Of a stretch of 64,000 nucleotides of DNA, positions 54,948 through 62,565 are shown piece by piece. The stretch comes from Protula sp. h YS-2021 (lineage: Eukaryota; Annelida; Polychaeta; Sabellida; Serpulidae). The number at the start of each line of letters is the position of its first letter. The first letter of the stretch is position 1. The DNA is taken from NCBI GenBank assembly GCA_949752745.1, contig OX457032.1, positions 8,322,271-8,386,270 of the forward strand, read 5' to 3'. The notes under the pieces are model-generated. The model made no database searches and was not told the DNA's origin. It saw only the letters and a list, made by a program, of their open reading frames with translations. The position numbers and the translations under genes are program-made.

Positions 54948-55280
54948 ATGGCGGATATGACACTGAGACAATATATTGTGCAAAAAGCTTATTGTGAAGA
55001 AATGTTATCCGCTGTAAAAAAGTTTGCCTATTTAGTCTGTCCTGCTTGTCAACATGAAGAGTGTTCAGAACATACTTGTCATGCTGCATGTGTTTATACA
55101 TATTGGAATGAAGCTAAATATTACATTCATTTAGATAAAGTGTTAGAGAATGCAAATCAACGTTGTGAGAAATATGGTGTAGATGCTATTACATTGGATG
55201 AACTCAGTCATTGGTTAATGTTCATTGAAGACCAATGGTCTCCAGTGATTCATACCATTGTATCTATACTTGATTTGTAA
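54948..55280 (+). CDS. Small Cys-rich protein, probable zinc binder
   Basis: 110 aa from the ATG at 54948. The first 30 residues are helical (MADMTLRQYIVQKAYCEEML). Next is CPACQHEECSEHTCH, with Cys-x2-Cys and further Cys/His spacing suited to one zinc site, and a second amphipathic half ends SPVIHTIVSILDL. No family recognised. It sits between the NADAR gene and the integrase. Downstream non-coding sequence holds repeated GTTAGTTAAGTTATAAA phrases, similar in style to the repeats at 61240-61300. Confidence 0.55.
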   Translation: MADMTLRQYIVQKAYCEEMLSAVKKFAYLVCPACQHEECSEHTCHAACVYTYWNEAKYYIHLDKVLENANQRCEKYGVDAITLDELSHWLMFIEDQWSPVIHTIVSILDL

Positions 55281-55337
55281 AAAAAAACTTGTTAGTTAAG
55301 TTATAAATGCATGTTAGTTAAGTGATGTTGGTTGAGT

Positions 55338-55345
55338 TATAAAAT
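55338..55345 (+). promoter_or_regulatory. TATA-like motif upstream of the integrase
   Basis: TATAAAAT in GAGTTATAAAATAAAAGC, 45 bp before the integrase ATG. Confidence 0.4.
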
Positions 55346-55382
55346 AAAAGCTGTTCTGTTGAGAAGGTGGTTTTCATTCATC

Positions 55383-56489
55383 ATGTCGACGTGGAAAGAC
55401 TACTTGACCAATATTTACTTCAAACCTGGACAGCCTGGAGCATTTGCTGGTCCTTACAAACTGTATCACATCTTACGAAAACATAATCAACCAGTCACAC
55501 ATTCACAAGTGAAGAAATGGCTACAGGATCAAGATGCTTTCAGTTTACTCCAACCTGTCAAATACAGGTTCAAAAGACAACGTGTCATTACACGTGGCAT
55601 TGATGATATGTGGGATATTGATTTGGCTGATATGGGAAACATAGCTCCCTATAATGATAACATACGCTTTTTACTCATTGTCATTGATGTGTTTTCCAAA
55701 TATGTCTGGGTACAGCCAATACCTAATAAATCACATACCAGCGTCATACAAGCTTTCCAAATGATTTTTCATGACACACGACGAAGACCGCGAACTCTAA
55801 GGTCTGATAAAGGAACAGAATTTAAAAACAGATGGGTTAAAGCATTTTTGAAGAAAGAAGGCATTCATGCTTATACCACAAAGAATGAAACCAAAGCCAA
55901 CTTTGCTGAAAGAGTCATTCGTACTCTGAAGGGAATGATGTATCGGTATTTTCTACATAATCAAACTTACCGTTACTTAGACATTCTTCCAGACTTGGTG
56001 TACAATTACAACCATAGACCTCATGGTTCTCTTCCTAATAAATATGCTCCAGCCGAGATTCGTAAAGACAACGAATCAAAAGTGTGGAAGTATATGTATG
56101 TCGACAAACTGAAATTGAAACCGAAGAAGAAGAAGAAGAAGTACAAATTTAACATTGGCGATCATGTTCGCATTTCTCACATTAAATATGTGTTTCAACG
56201 CGATTATCACATCAAATGGACGCAAGAAGTCTTCATTGTCACACATCGTTGTAAGAAGCAAGGAATACATTTGTATCGTGTGAAAGACTTTTTAGACGAA
56301 GATATTGATGGACATTTCTATGAAGAAGAACTGCAGAAAGTGAACAAAGATATTGAATCTATTTATAGAATTGAAAAGGTCTTGAAAACACGTAAAAGAC
56401 GAGGAGGTGTGAAAGAATTATTTGTCAAGTGGTTAGGTTGGCCAAACAAGTTTAACAGTTGGGTGAAAGAAACAGACATTCAACAATGA
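55383..56489 (+). CDS. Polinton integrase with C-terminal chromodomain
   Basis: 368 aa from ATG 55383; the frame reaches further left but through the TATA motif. It inserts the linear element DNA into the host genome by a DDE reaction in the nucleus. The catalytic core is of retroviral type: WDIDLADM near residue 80, RSDKGTEF with Asp142, and KANFAERVIRTLKG with Glu176, a spacing close to DDX35E. NYNHRPHGSL near 215 is the usual post-core motif, followed by a Lys-rich stretch and a GDHVRIS small-barrel-like segment. Residues ~318-366 form a chromodomain (YRIEKVLKTR, LFVKWLGWPNKFNSWV), typical of Polinton integrases and thought to guide targeting to chromatin. The stop overlaps the ATPase start as ATGA. 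The catalytic residues are intact. Confidence 0.96.
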   Translation: MSTWKDYLTNIYFKPGQPGAFAGPYKLYHILRKHNQPVTHSQVKKWLQDQDAFSLLQPVKYRFKRQRVITRGIDDMWDIDLADMGNIAPYNDNIRFLLIVIDVFSKYVWVQPIPNKSHTSVIQAFQMIFHDTRRRPRTLRSDKGTEFKNRWVKAFLKKEGIHAYTTKNETKANFAERVIRTLKGMMYRYFLHNQTYRYLDILPDLVYNYNHRPHGSLPNKYAPAEIRKDNESKVWKYMYVDKLKLKPKKKKKKYKFNIGDHVRISHIKYVFQRDYHIKWTQEVFIVTHRCKKQGIHLYRVKDFLDEDIDGHFYEEELQKVNKDIESIYRIEKVLKTRKRRGGVKELFVKWLGWPNKFNSWVKETDIQQ

Positions 56490-57145
56490 AGCATCCATTT
56501 ACATGTTTGGTCTCTGGACCTACAGGCAGTGGCAAAACGTCTCTGGTGAAGGAAATTCTAGAACAAAAGTTGATTCAACCCTCTCCAAAAAGCATTTTAT
56601 GGCTTTATGCAGCAGATCAGCCTTTGTACAAGGGAATGAAAGGCGTGGAATTTTACCAAGGCATTCCAGATGACATTGAAGAGCGTTTTAACCCGAAGAA
56701 ACCAAACTTACTTATCATTGATGACTTAATGACGAAATGTCATAGTGATGAGCGTATGACACGTCTCTTTAGTGTTAGCAGCAGTCATCAAAATCTAAGC
56801 ATTATCTTTATTGTACATAATTTATTTCATCATGGGAAAGAGATGCGAAATATTAGTTTGAATACACATTATATCATTCTGTTTAAAAATCCGAGAGACA
56901 GTCAACAAATTAGTACATTGGCGCGGCAAATGTATCCTGGAAGATCTCAATTTCTCATAGAAGCCTATCAAGATGCTACTAGCAAACCTCATGGTTATTT
57001 ATTCATTGATTTAAAACCAAAGACAAATGATCAACTACGTATTCGTACAGGCATTTTACCAAAAGATACACATTATGTATATATTGATAAAGCAGTGTAT
57101 GAACAAGAACCAACTCATTTGACCATTCGCAGTCAAGATGTCTAA
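56486..57145 (+). CDS. DNA-packaging ATPase (FtsK/HerA, A32-like)
   Basis: 219 aa from ATG 56486, which overlaps the integrase stop. It pumps or positions DNA during virion assembly, by analogy with poxvirus-type A32 and adenovirus-type packaging ATPases. The Walker A motif GPTGSGKT is at residues 11-18. Walker B LLIIDD is at 75-80 with DLM after it. Then comes a sensor-like segment IIFIVHNLFHHGKEMRNISL and the HYIILFKNPRD motif that is typical of this family in Polintons. Length is normal. The end overlaps the ATG of the next gene by 8 bp. All key residues appear intact. Confidence 0.94.
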   Translation: MKHPFTCLVSGPTGSGKTSLVKEILEQKLIQPSPKSILWLYAADQPLYKGMKGVEFYQGIPDDIEERFNPKKPNLLIIDDLMTKCHSDERMTRLFSVSSSHQNLSIIFIVHNLFHHGKEMRNISLNTHYIILFKNPRDSQQISTLARQMYPGRSQFLIEAYQDATSKPHGYLFIDLKPKTNDQLRIRTGILPKDTHYVYIDKAVYEQEPTHLTIRSQDV

Positions 57146-57464
57146 ACGTATTCGAGCGAACCAGCCGTTTCTTCATTTGCTTGCACGCAGTGGGCCTAAA
57201 CGACGTAAATCCTTGCTACAGCAAGCTACAAAGGAGGAATTAACAAGCTTGTTTGAAATTTGTTTGAATATATTGCAAGGACATTTACCCTTAAGCTCAA
57301 AACGGTTTAAGGAATTTAAACGTGAACGTCATACGCTACGTACTCTAGCAGATAAGAAGATATCCCTTCGACGAAAAAAGAAGTTGATTAATCAGAAAGG
57401 AGGATTCGTTGGAGCTATTGCTAGATTGGCATTGCCCTTGTTAGCCAAACTACTGCTAAAATGA
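57138..57464 (+). CDS. Basic Polinton protein with hydrophobic C-terminus (PX-type)
   Basis: 108 aa. The N-terminus is basic, the middle helical (EELTSLFEICLNILQGHLPL). A strongly basic KKISLRRKKKLINQKGG precedes a hydrophobic tail (FVGAIARLALPLLAKLLL). This order (helical domain, ISLRRKK, then GGF and a hydrophobic end) is common among Polinton/adintovirus proteins placed next to the ATPase and resembles small virion core or membrane-active peptides of adenoviruses. Function is inferred; DNA condensation or membrane disruption are the likely options. Overlaps the ATPase end and its own stop overlaps the next ATG (ATGA). Confidence 0.75.
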   Translation: MSKRIRANQPFLHLLARSGPKRRKSLLQQATKEELTSLFEICLNILQGHLPLSSKRFKEFKRERHTLRTLADKKISLRRKKKLINQKGGFVGAIARLALPLLAKLLLK

Positions 57465-58039
57465 AACATACGATGAAAATGGTTCTTATTCCTGAATATG
57501 AATATAAAATGTTGCTAGAAAAGAAGGGAAAAGATGGTGAAATCAAAACGAAAGTGAATAAACTTTTACGTGGGAAACGAACACGTGAAAAGGCTATAGA
57601 AATGTCTCAACTTCTTGGTCGTCATTTACGAACAAGTCAGTCTAGACAGCAAAAGCCCTCATCATCATCACCACCTGAAAAGCCAGAAAAGTTATTTTTA
57701 AGTCATTTTCAACCTATCTATCATGGAAAAATAACACAACTTTTAGCAGAACTGAAGAAATATGGTACGACATAGTCAGAGAAGAATGAACTTGTGTTGA
57801 AAACGGGCGATATTATAGCAAATTCCAACGTGGTTGATTTGATGAAAGAAGCATTGGTGGCAACAAGAAGAAAAGAACGAGCCATACCACCATATGGCTG
57901 GCATCCATTTATCCAGGAAATTGTTGATGCTAATATTCCAAAAACAATGTTTAGTAAAAAGACCACTCGTGACGACATTACAACAGAAATGAAACAACGT
58001 CAACAAAGACAGTTTCCTGAAGGATGGGAAAATTTTTAA
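57461..58039 (+). pseudogene. Conserved Polinton protein of unknown function, interrupted by a TAG
   Basis: Frame from ATG 57461 to TAA 58037-58039, with one in-frame TAG at 57773-57775. The first part (104 aa) is Lys-rich with a Ser/Pro linker and ends in a short helix. The second part, after the stop, contains LKTGDIIANSNVVDLMKEAL and IPPYGWHPF. That phrase (a strand with 'I..SN..DL...AL' followed by a Pro/Trp motif) recurs in Polinton proteins placed between ATPase and capsid genes. The continuity of the frame on both sides and the conservation of the downstream half argue for one gene with a premature stop, not two genes. Readthrough or a two-gene arrangement cannot be excluded. The 3' end overlaps the next ATG by 16 bp. 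Confidence 0.65.
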
Positions 58040-58245
58040 CATGGCTGAAAGAGCTATGTTGTTGTTGTCAGGAAGATAAACCAACTATTCCTGTGAAAAT
58101 AAGATGTACGATTGCTTGTTGTGAAGGAGAAGTCATAGATCATGTAGATCATCATCATGATGTAAAAGATCATTTACATACTTGGTCGAAAGGCGCGCGC
58201 TATCGTGAAGTATATAGACAACGTCAATGCACCTATACCATTTAG
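58024..58245 (+). CDS. Small protein with likely N-terminal lipid anchor (CCCC motif)
   Basis: 73 aa. It begins MGKFLTWLKELCCCC: Gly2 with Thr6 fits an N-myristoylation consensus, and four consecutive Cys are good palmitoylation candidates. The rest includes CTIACCEGE, a His/Asp-rich HVDHHHDVKDHLH and a basic end. No family recognised. Membrane association is inferred; it may act in assembly or at a host membrane. The start overlaps the previous gene and the stop overlaps the 58227 frame of the next. Confidence 0.55.
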   Translation: MGKFLTWLKELCCCCQEDKPTIPVKIRCTIACCEGEVIDHVDHHHDVKDHLHTWSKGARYREVYRQRQCTYTI

Positions 58246-58253
58246 TTCCCATC

Positions 58254-59015
58254 ATGGAGTCGACAAGCTTTTACATCACTTTGCCTAGCAATGCGAGTAT
58301 GACCTATTATCCCAACAACAAGGCTTCGAATTATCAAATTCGTATGCCTCGAACCATTTATCTGAATGGAAAATATGAAGTGGCTTTAGCTGAAATTCAA
58401 TATCCACATACATGGACAACGATGAGACATGACATGGACTATTCTATTCAGTATCGACAACAACCACTGACAGAGACACTTGAGACTATTAATATTCCTT
58501 ATGGCTACTATAGATCCATACAAGAAATATGTCAGGCAGTGAATGAAGAAGCGACTAATTCTATGAAAGATGAACTTAAAGAAGCTATTCGGATAAAGTA
58601 TGATAAGATTAGACGACGTGTTTTTCTATTTCTAAATTATGGTTTTGAAGTGTCCTTCTCCGCTGGATTGGCTGAGATTTTAGGATTTATCCCAGATCAA
58701 TGGTATACTGAAACATGTACAGCTGACCATAAAGCGGATGTGAAACAGGGGTTTTATACACTGTATGTGTATTGTAGCATTTGTGAACCACAAGTTGTTG
58801 GTGATTATTATGTTCCGTTACTACGTTCTGTTGGCATACAAGGCCATGATGGAGATATTATCATGAAAACGTATGGCGAACCGCATTATGTTCCTGTAAA
58901 CACATCCAAATTTGACATGATAGAAATGAATATTAAGGACGACACAGGCCATAATGTTCCATTTCAAACTGGAAAGGTGATCTGTAAACTTCATTTTCGA
59001 CCAAAAGCAATATGA
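58254..59015 (+). CDS. Minor capsid protein (penton-like, single jelly roll)
   Basis: 253 aa from ATG 58254; an upstream in-frame ATG at 58227 exists but would overlap the preceding gene. The start MESTSFYITLPSNASMTYYP followed by ASNYQIRMPRTIYLNGKYEV and ALAEIQYPHTW is the recognisable N-terminal pattern of Polinton penton-type proteins. The later part has beta-rich VFLFLNYGFEVSFSAGLAEI and LYVYCSICEPQVVGDYYVPL, again typical. It would occupy the five-fold vertices of the icosahedral capsid. Located directly before the pX-like and major capsid genes, as in other Polintons. Stop and next start overlap as ATGA. No disruption seen. Confidence 0.88.
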   Translation: MESTSFYITLPSNASMTYYPNNKASNYQIRMPRTIYLNGKYEVALAEIQYPHTWTTMRHDMDYSIQYRQQPLTETLETINIPYGYYRSIQEICQAVNEEATNSMKDELKEAIRIKYDKIRRRVFLFLNYGFEVSFSAGLAEILGFIPDQWYTETCTADHKADVKQGFYTLYVYCSICEPQVVGDYYVPLLRSVGIQGHDGDIIMKTYGEPHYVPVNTSKFDMIEMNIKDDTGHNVPFQTGKVICKLHFRPKAI

Positions 59016-59353
59016 AAGCTTATACACACGATCCGTCTGCATATCGCAACCATTTTCTTCGTCAAGTGGGCGGGGAATTACCAGGATTCAAAGGAGCGCG
59101 AATCCAATATGGCGATGGTATTGGTTCAATACTGGGATCATTGGCTCGCAAAGCTATTCCACTACTTAAGGCTGGGGCTAAGATCGTTGCGCCACATCTT
59201 AAGAAGGCTGCAAAGAATGTCGCGAAAGATGTGACGGGCTGAGTAGCAGAACGTGTGTTTGGAGAACAAAAGCGTGTGCAACCGACGAAACGTGCCAGAA
59301 GACGAAAAACAGCCAGACGGATAACATCAAAATATCGCAAAGATATCTTTTGA
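59012..59353 (+). pseudogene. pVI/pX-like core or membrane-lytic protein, interrupted by a TGA
   Basis: Frame from ATG 59012 to TGA 59351-59353, with an internal TGA at 59240-59242. The first 76 residues include VGGELPGFKG, then an amphipathic stretch ILGSLARKAIPLLKAGAKIV and VAPHLKKAAKNVAKDV, as in adenoviral pVI/pX-like Polinton proteins. The part after the stop is very basic (an Arg/Lys-rich KRARRRKTARR segment), as expected for the DNA-binding tail. The stop could arise from CGA by C-to-T change at a CpG. I read it as a broken gene; a shortened protein lacking the basic tail remains possible. Confidence 0.7.
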
Positions 59354-59357
59354 AATC

Positions 59358-60731
59358 ATGTCTCTCATTCATAATCATTCGTGTGAATGTAGTCTTTCTC
59401 CATTGGAATGGTTTCACGTACCACCGACGCAAACTGCTGTAGAGAAAAGTTATAATGTTGACTATCAACCACTTACAAGCATTAGAGAAGGCGCTCCAAT
59501 AGAATTCTACATTCCTGCGAGTACAGAAGAATATCTAGATTTAAAGAACAGCAAACTTCATATTGTATGTCGCATTCTAAAGGCTGATGGAACAGAGTGT
59601 GGCGCAGATGATAATGTCTCTTGCATCAATGATGTGTTTAATGGGTTATGGTCTAATATTGAATTGTTTCTGAATGATCGTTTGGTTTCGCATAGCAACA
59701 ATACTCATGGTTATACCAGCATTATCTCTCATCTCATCCATGATTCGGAAGAAAGTCTACATTCTGAGCGCTCTATGCGTCTCATGTACAAGGATACTGC
59801 TGGGTCAATGAATAGCCATGAGGTGAAAAGACCTAATCATGAACAATATGTATCCGGGTTTCATGTCAATGCCGACGGTGGTGACTTGGCTGAGCAAGGC
59901 AATAATGGCTTACATCATCGTTATTTGCATACTCGTCTTAGCCGTGATGTTATGCTCGCAGGTGGTTTAAGGATAGATTTGTTTGAGCAGGATCGTTATC
60001 TTCCGAATGGCATCAGTTTGAAATTGCGTTTCCATAGACAAAAAGATGACTATGTATTGATGGCTGCAAATAATACCTATAAGGTAGAAGTGAAAGAGGC
60101 ATTTTTAACCATTCGCAAAGTGAGGGTGAGTCCAGGTATTCAGTTAGGACATACAGATGCATTGATGAAAAGTCCTGCCAAGATCATCATCACTAGAAAA
60201 GAATGTAAAGTCTTGGCTATTCCAGCAGGATTTCAGTCTTTTGTGAAAGATAACATCTTTTTGGGTCAATTACCAAATCGTATTGTTATTGGTCTGGTTC
60301 ATAATGAAGCTTTTGGTGGATCAGTATTGAGGAATCCATATGATTTCAAACATTTTGATCTGGACTATATGCAACTGTACACGGATGGTGAACCAGTTCT
60401 ATCCAAACCTCTCAAGCTTGACATTACACAGAACAAATACCTGAACGCTTTTGAAACGCTTTACAAATCGTTTGATCGATTGAATGGTGAGAAAAGTTCC
60501 ATTATAAAACGGGAAGATTGGCCTAGAGGTTATGCTTTATTTTCGTTTGACTTAACACCGGATTATGATGGTGATGATCATTTCCCCCTGATCAAGCATG
60601 GGAATTTGCGGCTAGAAATGAACTTTGCTACGGCTTTGCAACCTACAATCAATGTCATTGTCTATGCTGAATTTGACAACATTATTGAGATCAGTGCAAA
60701 TCGCAGCATCCAATTCGACTACCAGTCATGA
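59358..60731 (+). CDS. Major capsid protein (double jelly roll)
   Basis: 457 aa, within the usual size for Polinton major capsid proteins. It forms hexon-like trimers building the icosahedral shell. The N-terminal segment HNHSCECSLSPLEWFHVPPT followed by IEFYIPASTEEYLDLKNSKL is a highly characteristic Polinton/adintovirus hexon start. Further matches are NGLWSNIELFLNDRLVSHSN, a G-Y-x-x-x-I-x-x-L-I motif, and near the C-terminus YALFSFDLTPDYDGDDHFPL and GNLRLEMNFATALQPTINVI, the closing strands of the second jelly roll. There are no stops or frameshifts. It starts four bases after the preceding gene ends and overlaps the protease by ATGA. Confidence 0.93.
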   Translation: MSLIHNHSCECSLSPLEWFHVPPTQTAVEKSYNVDYQPLTSIREGAPIEFYIPASTEEYLDLKNSKLHIVCRILKADGTECGADDNVSCINDVFNGLWSNIELFLNDRLVSHSNNTHGYTSIISHLIHDSEESLHSERSMRLMYKDTAGSMNSHEVKRPNHEQYVSGFHVNADGGDLAEQGNNGLHHRYLHTRLSRDVMLAGGLRIDLFEQDRYLPNGISLKLRFHRQKDDYVLMAANNTYKVEVKEAFLTIRKVRVSPGIQLGHTDALMKSPAKIIITRKECKVLAIPAGFQSFVKDNIFLGQLPNRIVIGLVHNEAFGGSVLRNPYDFKHFDLDYMQLYTDGEPVLSKPLKLDITQNKYLNAFETLYKSFDRLNGEKSSIIKREDWPRGYALFSFDLTPDYDGDDHFPLIKHGNLRLEMNFATALQPTINVIVYAEFDNIIEISANRSIQFDYQS

Positions 60732-61165
60732 ACACGAAGCAGATTGATGCCATATTGAGTCGTGATGTCATGAACAAAGACTTGTTTCAAGGCGTGTTTG
60801 CCATGGACCAGTTACCATCTTTACAACGCGGCGCCTATGTGATCAACACAGACGATCAAGATGAACCAGGAGAACATTGGGTGGCAGTGTATTATGATAA
60901 AGACCCTGTGGAATATTTTGACTCTTATGGACTGTTCCCTCTCGATGATCGTTTAGACATGTTTTTAAGAAATGACTATATGTATAATTCTATCTCATTA
61001 CAAACGCCAATATCATCGTCATGTGGTTTTTATTGTGTATATTATATATTACATAGAGCTCGAGGTCAGAGTATGTTTGATATTGTGAATATATTAAAAA
61101 GAAAGGATGGTGATTTTATTGTAAAGGATTTTGTATATAGACATTATAAACCACTGTTTTATTAA
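60728..61165 (+). CDS. Adenain-like maturation cysteine protease
   Basis: 145 aa (short; adenovirus protease is ~200). It processes capsid or core precursors during virion maturation. Family C5 signatures: GEHWVAVYYD with catalytic His50; EYFDSYG with Asp65; LQTPISSSCGFYCVYYI with the oxyanion Gln92 and catalytic Cys99. All expected catalytic positions are present. It is the last gene of the plus-strand block, and an AATAAA at 61303 follows. Confidence 0.93.
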   Translation: MNTKQIDAILSRDVMNKDLFQGVFAMDQLPSLQRGAYVINTDDQDEPGEHWVAVYYDKDPVEYFDSYGLFPLDDRLDMFLRNDYMYNSISLQTPISSSCGFYCVYYILHRARGQSMFDIVNILKRKDGDFIVKDFVYRHYKPLFY

Positions 61166-61556
61166 TGTTGTTGTTGTTTTATTAATGTTGTTGTTTTTAT
61201 TAATGTTGTTGTTTTATTAATGTTGTTATTGTAGTAGTTAAGTTGTAGTTAAGTTGTTATATTAGTTAAGTTGTTGTTATATTAGTTAAGTTGTTGTTGT
61301 TAAATAAAACAACCCAAGTTTTCAAACAACTGTCTTGTTTATTGTGTTCTATTTACAAAGTTTACAAACACAATTTACAAACTCTTAACTACAAACGCTA
61401 TTTACAAAGTTTACCAACACTATTTACAAATTCTTAACTACAAATTCTATTTACACTATTTACAAACTTTTATTTACAAAGTCTATTTACACTATTTACA
61501 AACTTTTATTTACAAATTCTTAACTACAAAGTCTATTTACACTATTTACAAACTTT
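61166..61556. repeat. Convergent intergenic region with TTG- and ATTTACAAA-type repeats
   Basis: The left half is TGTTGTTTTATTAATGTTG and TTAAGTTGTTATATTAG tandem repeats. The right half repeats CTATTTACAAA(C/G) and CTTAACTACAAA more than ten times. It separates the 3' ends of the two convergent gene blocks. Confidence 0.85.
61303..61343. terminator. Back-to-back polyadenylation signals
   Basis: AATAAA on the plus strand at 61303-61308 and its complement TTTATT at 61338-61343 for the minus strand, placed between the convergent gene blocks. Further TTTATT words lie at about 61467, 61506 and 61558. Confidence 0.55.
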
Positions 61557-61925
61557 TTATTTACAATCACATTCATTTTTCAATATATTCATCAATGCAT
61601 GCCATTCATTAGAATCTAAATTGATATAGGTATCATAGACATTACATCCGTGTTTGTAAATGCTATGAAAGCTCACATAACGCATATCACCAAACTTTAT
61701 CACTTTCACAGTTACATGTACAGACAGTTTCAGTTCATATTCATCTTCTAAGTCCATCACGCGCATAGGTTGTGGCAGCTCAATGGATTTGGTACCCCGC
61801 ATAAGTTGTATTCCATACTCTTTGAATTCAAGCGTTAGGTTCTTTCCAATCCAATGCTTGTAACAATGCGTTCCATTCCACTGTGCTGAGGGTGATGATG
61901 TCGTAGTGTTCTGTAAGCTCGTCAT
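61557..61925 (-). CDS. PC4-like small protein 1 (minus block)
   Basis: 122 aa from the ATG at 61925, which overlaps the end of the neighbouring minus gene by ~98 bp in another frame. It contains LTLEFKEYGIQLMRG, a strand-rich middle, then FGDMRYVSFHSIYKHGCN, YINLDSNEWHALMNIL and a Cys-rich end. The DMRYVSF...YIN...EW..L part closely mirrors the plus-strand protein at 53124, so the two are paralogues. By pattern (beta-strands followed by one Trp-bearing helix) they fit the PC4/p15 single-stranded nucleic-acid binding fold, shown best by the 62566 protein. Confidence in the family is moderate. Confidence 0.6.
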   Translation of the reverse strand: MTSLQNTTTSSPSAQWNGTHCYKHWIGKNLTLEFKEYGIQLMRGTKSIELPQPMRVMDLEDEYELKLSVHVTVKVIKFGDMRYVSFHSIYKHGCNVYDTYINLDSNEWHALMNILKNECDCK

Positions 61926-62172
61926 GTTGGCGAAATTGTACAAACACGTCTAGACCGTTCTCAGTCACACGCACTTCTAATTCATTTGAGACTGCTAGGA
62001 GAAAGCCGGGTATTCTCAACTTGTCTAGATGATCCTTCAACACGGATTGGTCATCAAGCGATAGGACGAGATACTGTCCAAAATGTCGTAGCACAATATC
62101 ATCACATAAGTTTCTCATGTATGAGAATCCATATGTCATGGGTTCATAATCCAACACATAGTCGTCTTCCAT
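61828..62172 (-). CDS. PC4-like small protein 2 (minus block)
   Basis: 114 aa, ATG at 62172. The N-terminus is acidic/aromatic (MEDDYVLDYEPMTYGFSYMR). A strand-rich core follows (GQYLVLSLDDQ, LEVRVTENGLDVFVQFRQHD). It closes with DIITLSTVEWNALLQALDW, the same 'hydrophobic strand, then EW..LL' ending as its neighbours. Probably a paralogue in the PC4-like set. Five bp separate it from the next minus gene, so the block is likely transcribed together. Confidence 0.6.
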   Translation of the reverse strand: MEDDYVLDYEPMTYGFSYMRNLCDDIVLRHFGQYLVLSLDDQSVLKDHLDKLRIPGFLLAVSNELEVRVTENGLDVFVQFRQHDELTEHYDIITLSTVEWNALLQALDWKEPNA

Positions 62173-62177
62173 CTTTC

Positions 62178-62552
62178 TTATACTCGGATGATGTCGAACA
62201 GTGGATGTTGTATCGCTTCTAGGAATCGTAGGACTGCGCGCCAGTTCTTGATATCAAAGAAGATCAACTGTGCATAGGGTGTATCTGGCACAACTCCCTT
62301 ATAATCCTTTGGATAATCCTGTAAAAGATTTCTACAGAATGTCACACGTATGTTAGAATCATATTCAGCCACCGTCACTTCCAGTTTATTTTCAAGTCTG
62401 CGTTTAAACCCAGGTTCAAGCGGTATGTTTTTAAAGTCTTTCCACACTTCAGGTTTAAACCGATAAGCAGAAATTCTCCGAGAACCCATCATCACTTCAT
62501 TCCTCTCATTAACTTTAAGGTAAACACCATCGTCCAACATGAGTGCATTCAT
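62178..62552 (-). CDS. PC4-like small protein 3 (minus block)
   Basis: 124 aa, ATG at 62552. The first half has GVYLKVNERNEVMMGSRRIS followed by FKPEVWKDFKNI, itself like one PC4 unit. The second half has LEVTVAEYDSNIRVTFCRNL and LIFFDIKNWRAVLRFLEAI. So two half-units, each ending in a Trp helix, can be recognised in one short protein, as also in the 53124 protein. Nucleic-acid binding is inferred from the family only. Confidence 0.6.
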   Translation of the reverse strand: MNALMLDDGVYLKVNERNEVMMGSRRISAYRFKPEVWKDFKNIPLEPGFKRRLENKLEVTVAEYDSNIRVTFCRNLLQDYPKDYKGVVPDTPYAQLIFFDIKNWRAVLRFLEAIQHPLFDIIRV

Positions 62553-62565
62553 GATTGTTACCTTG

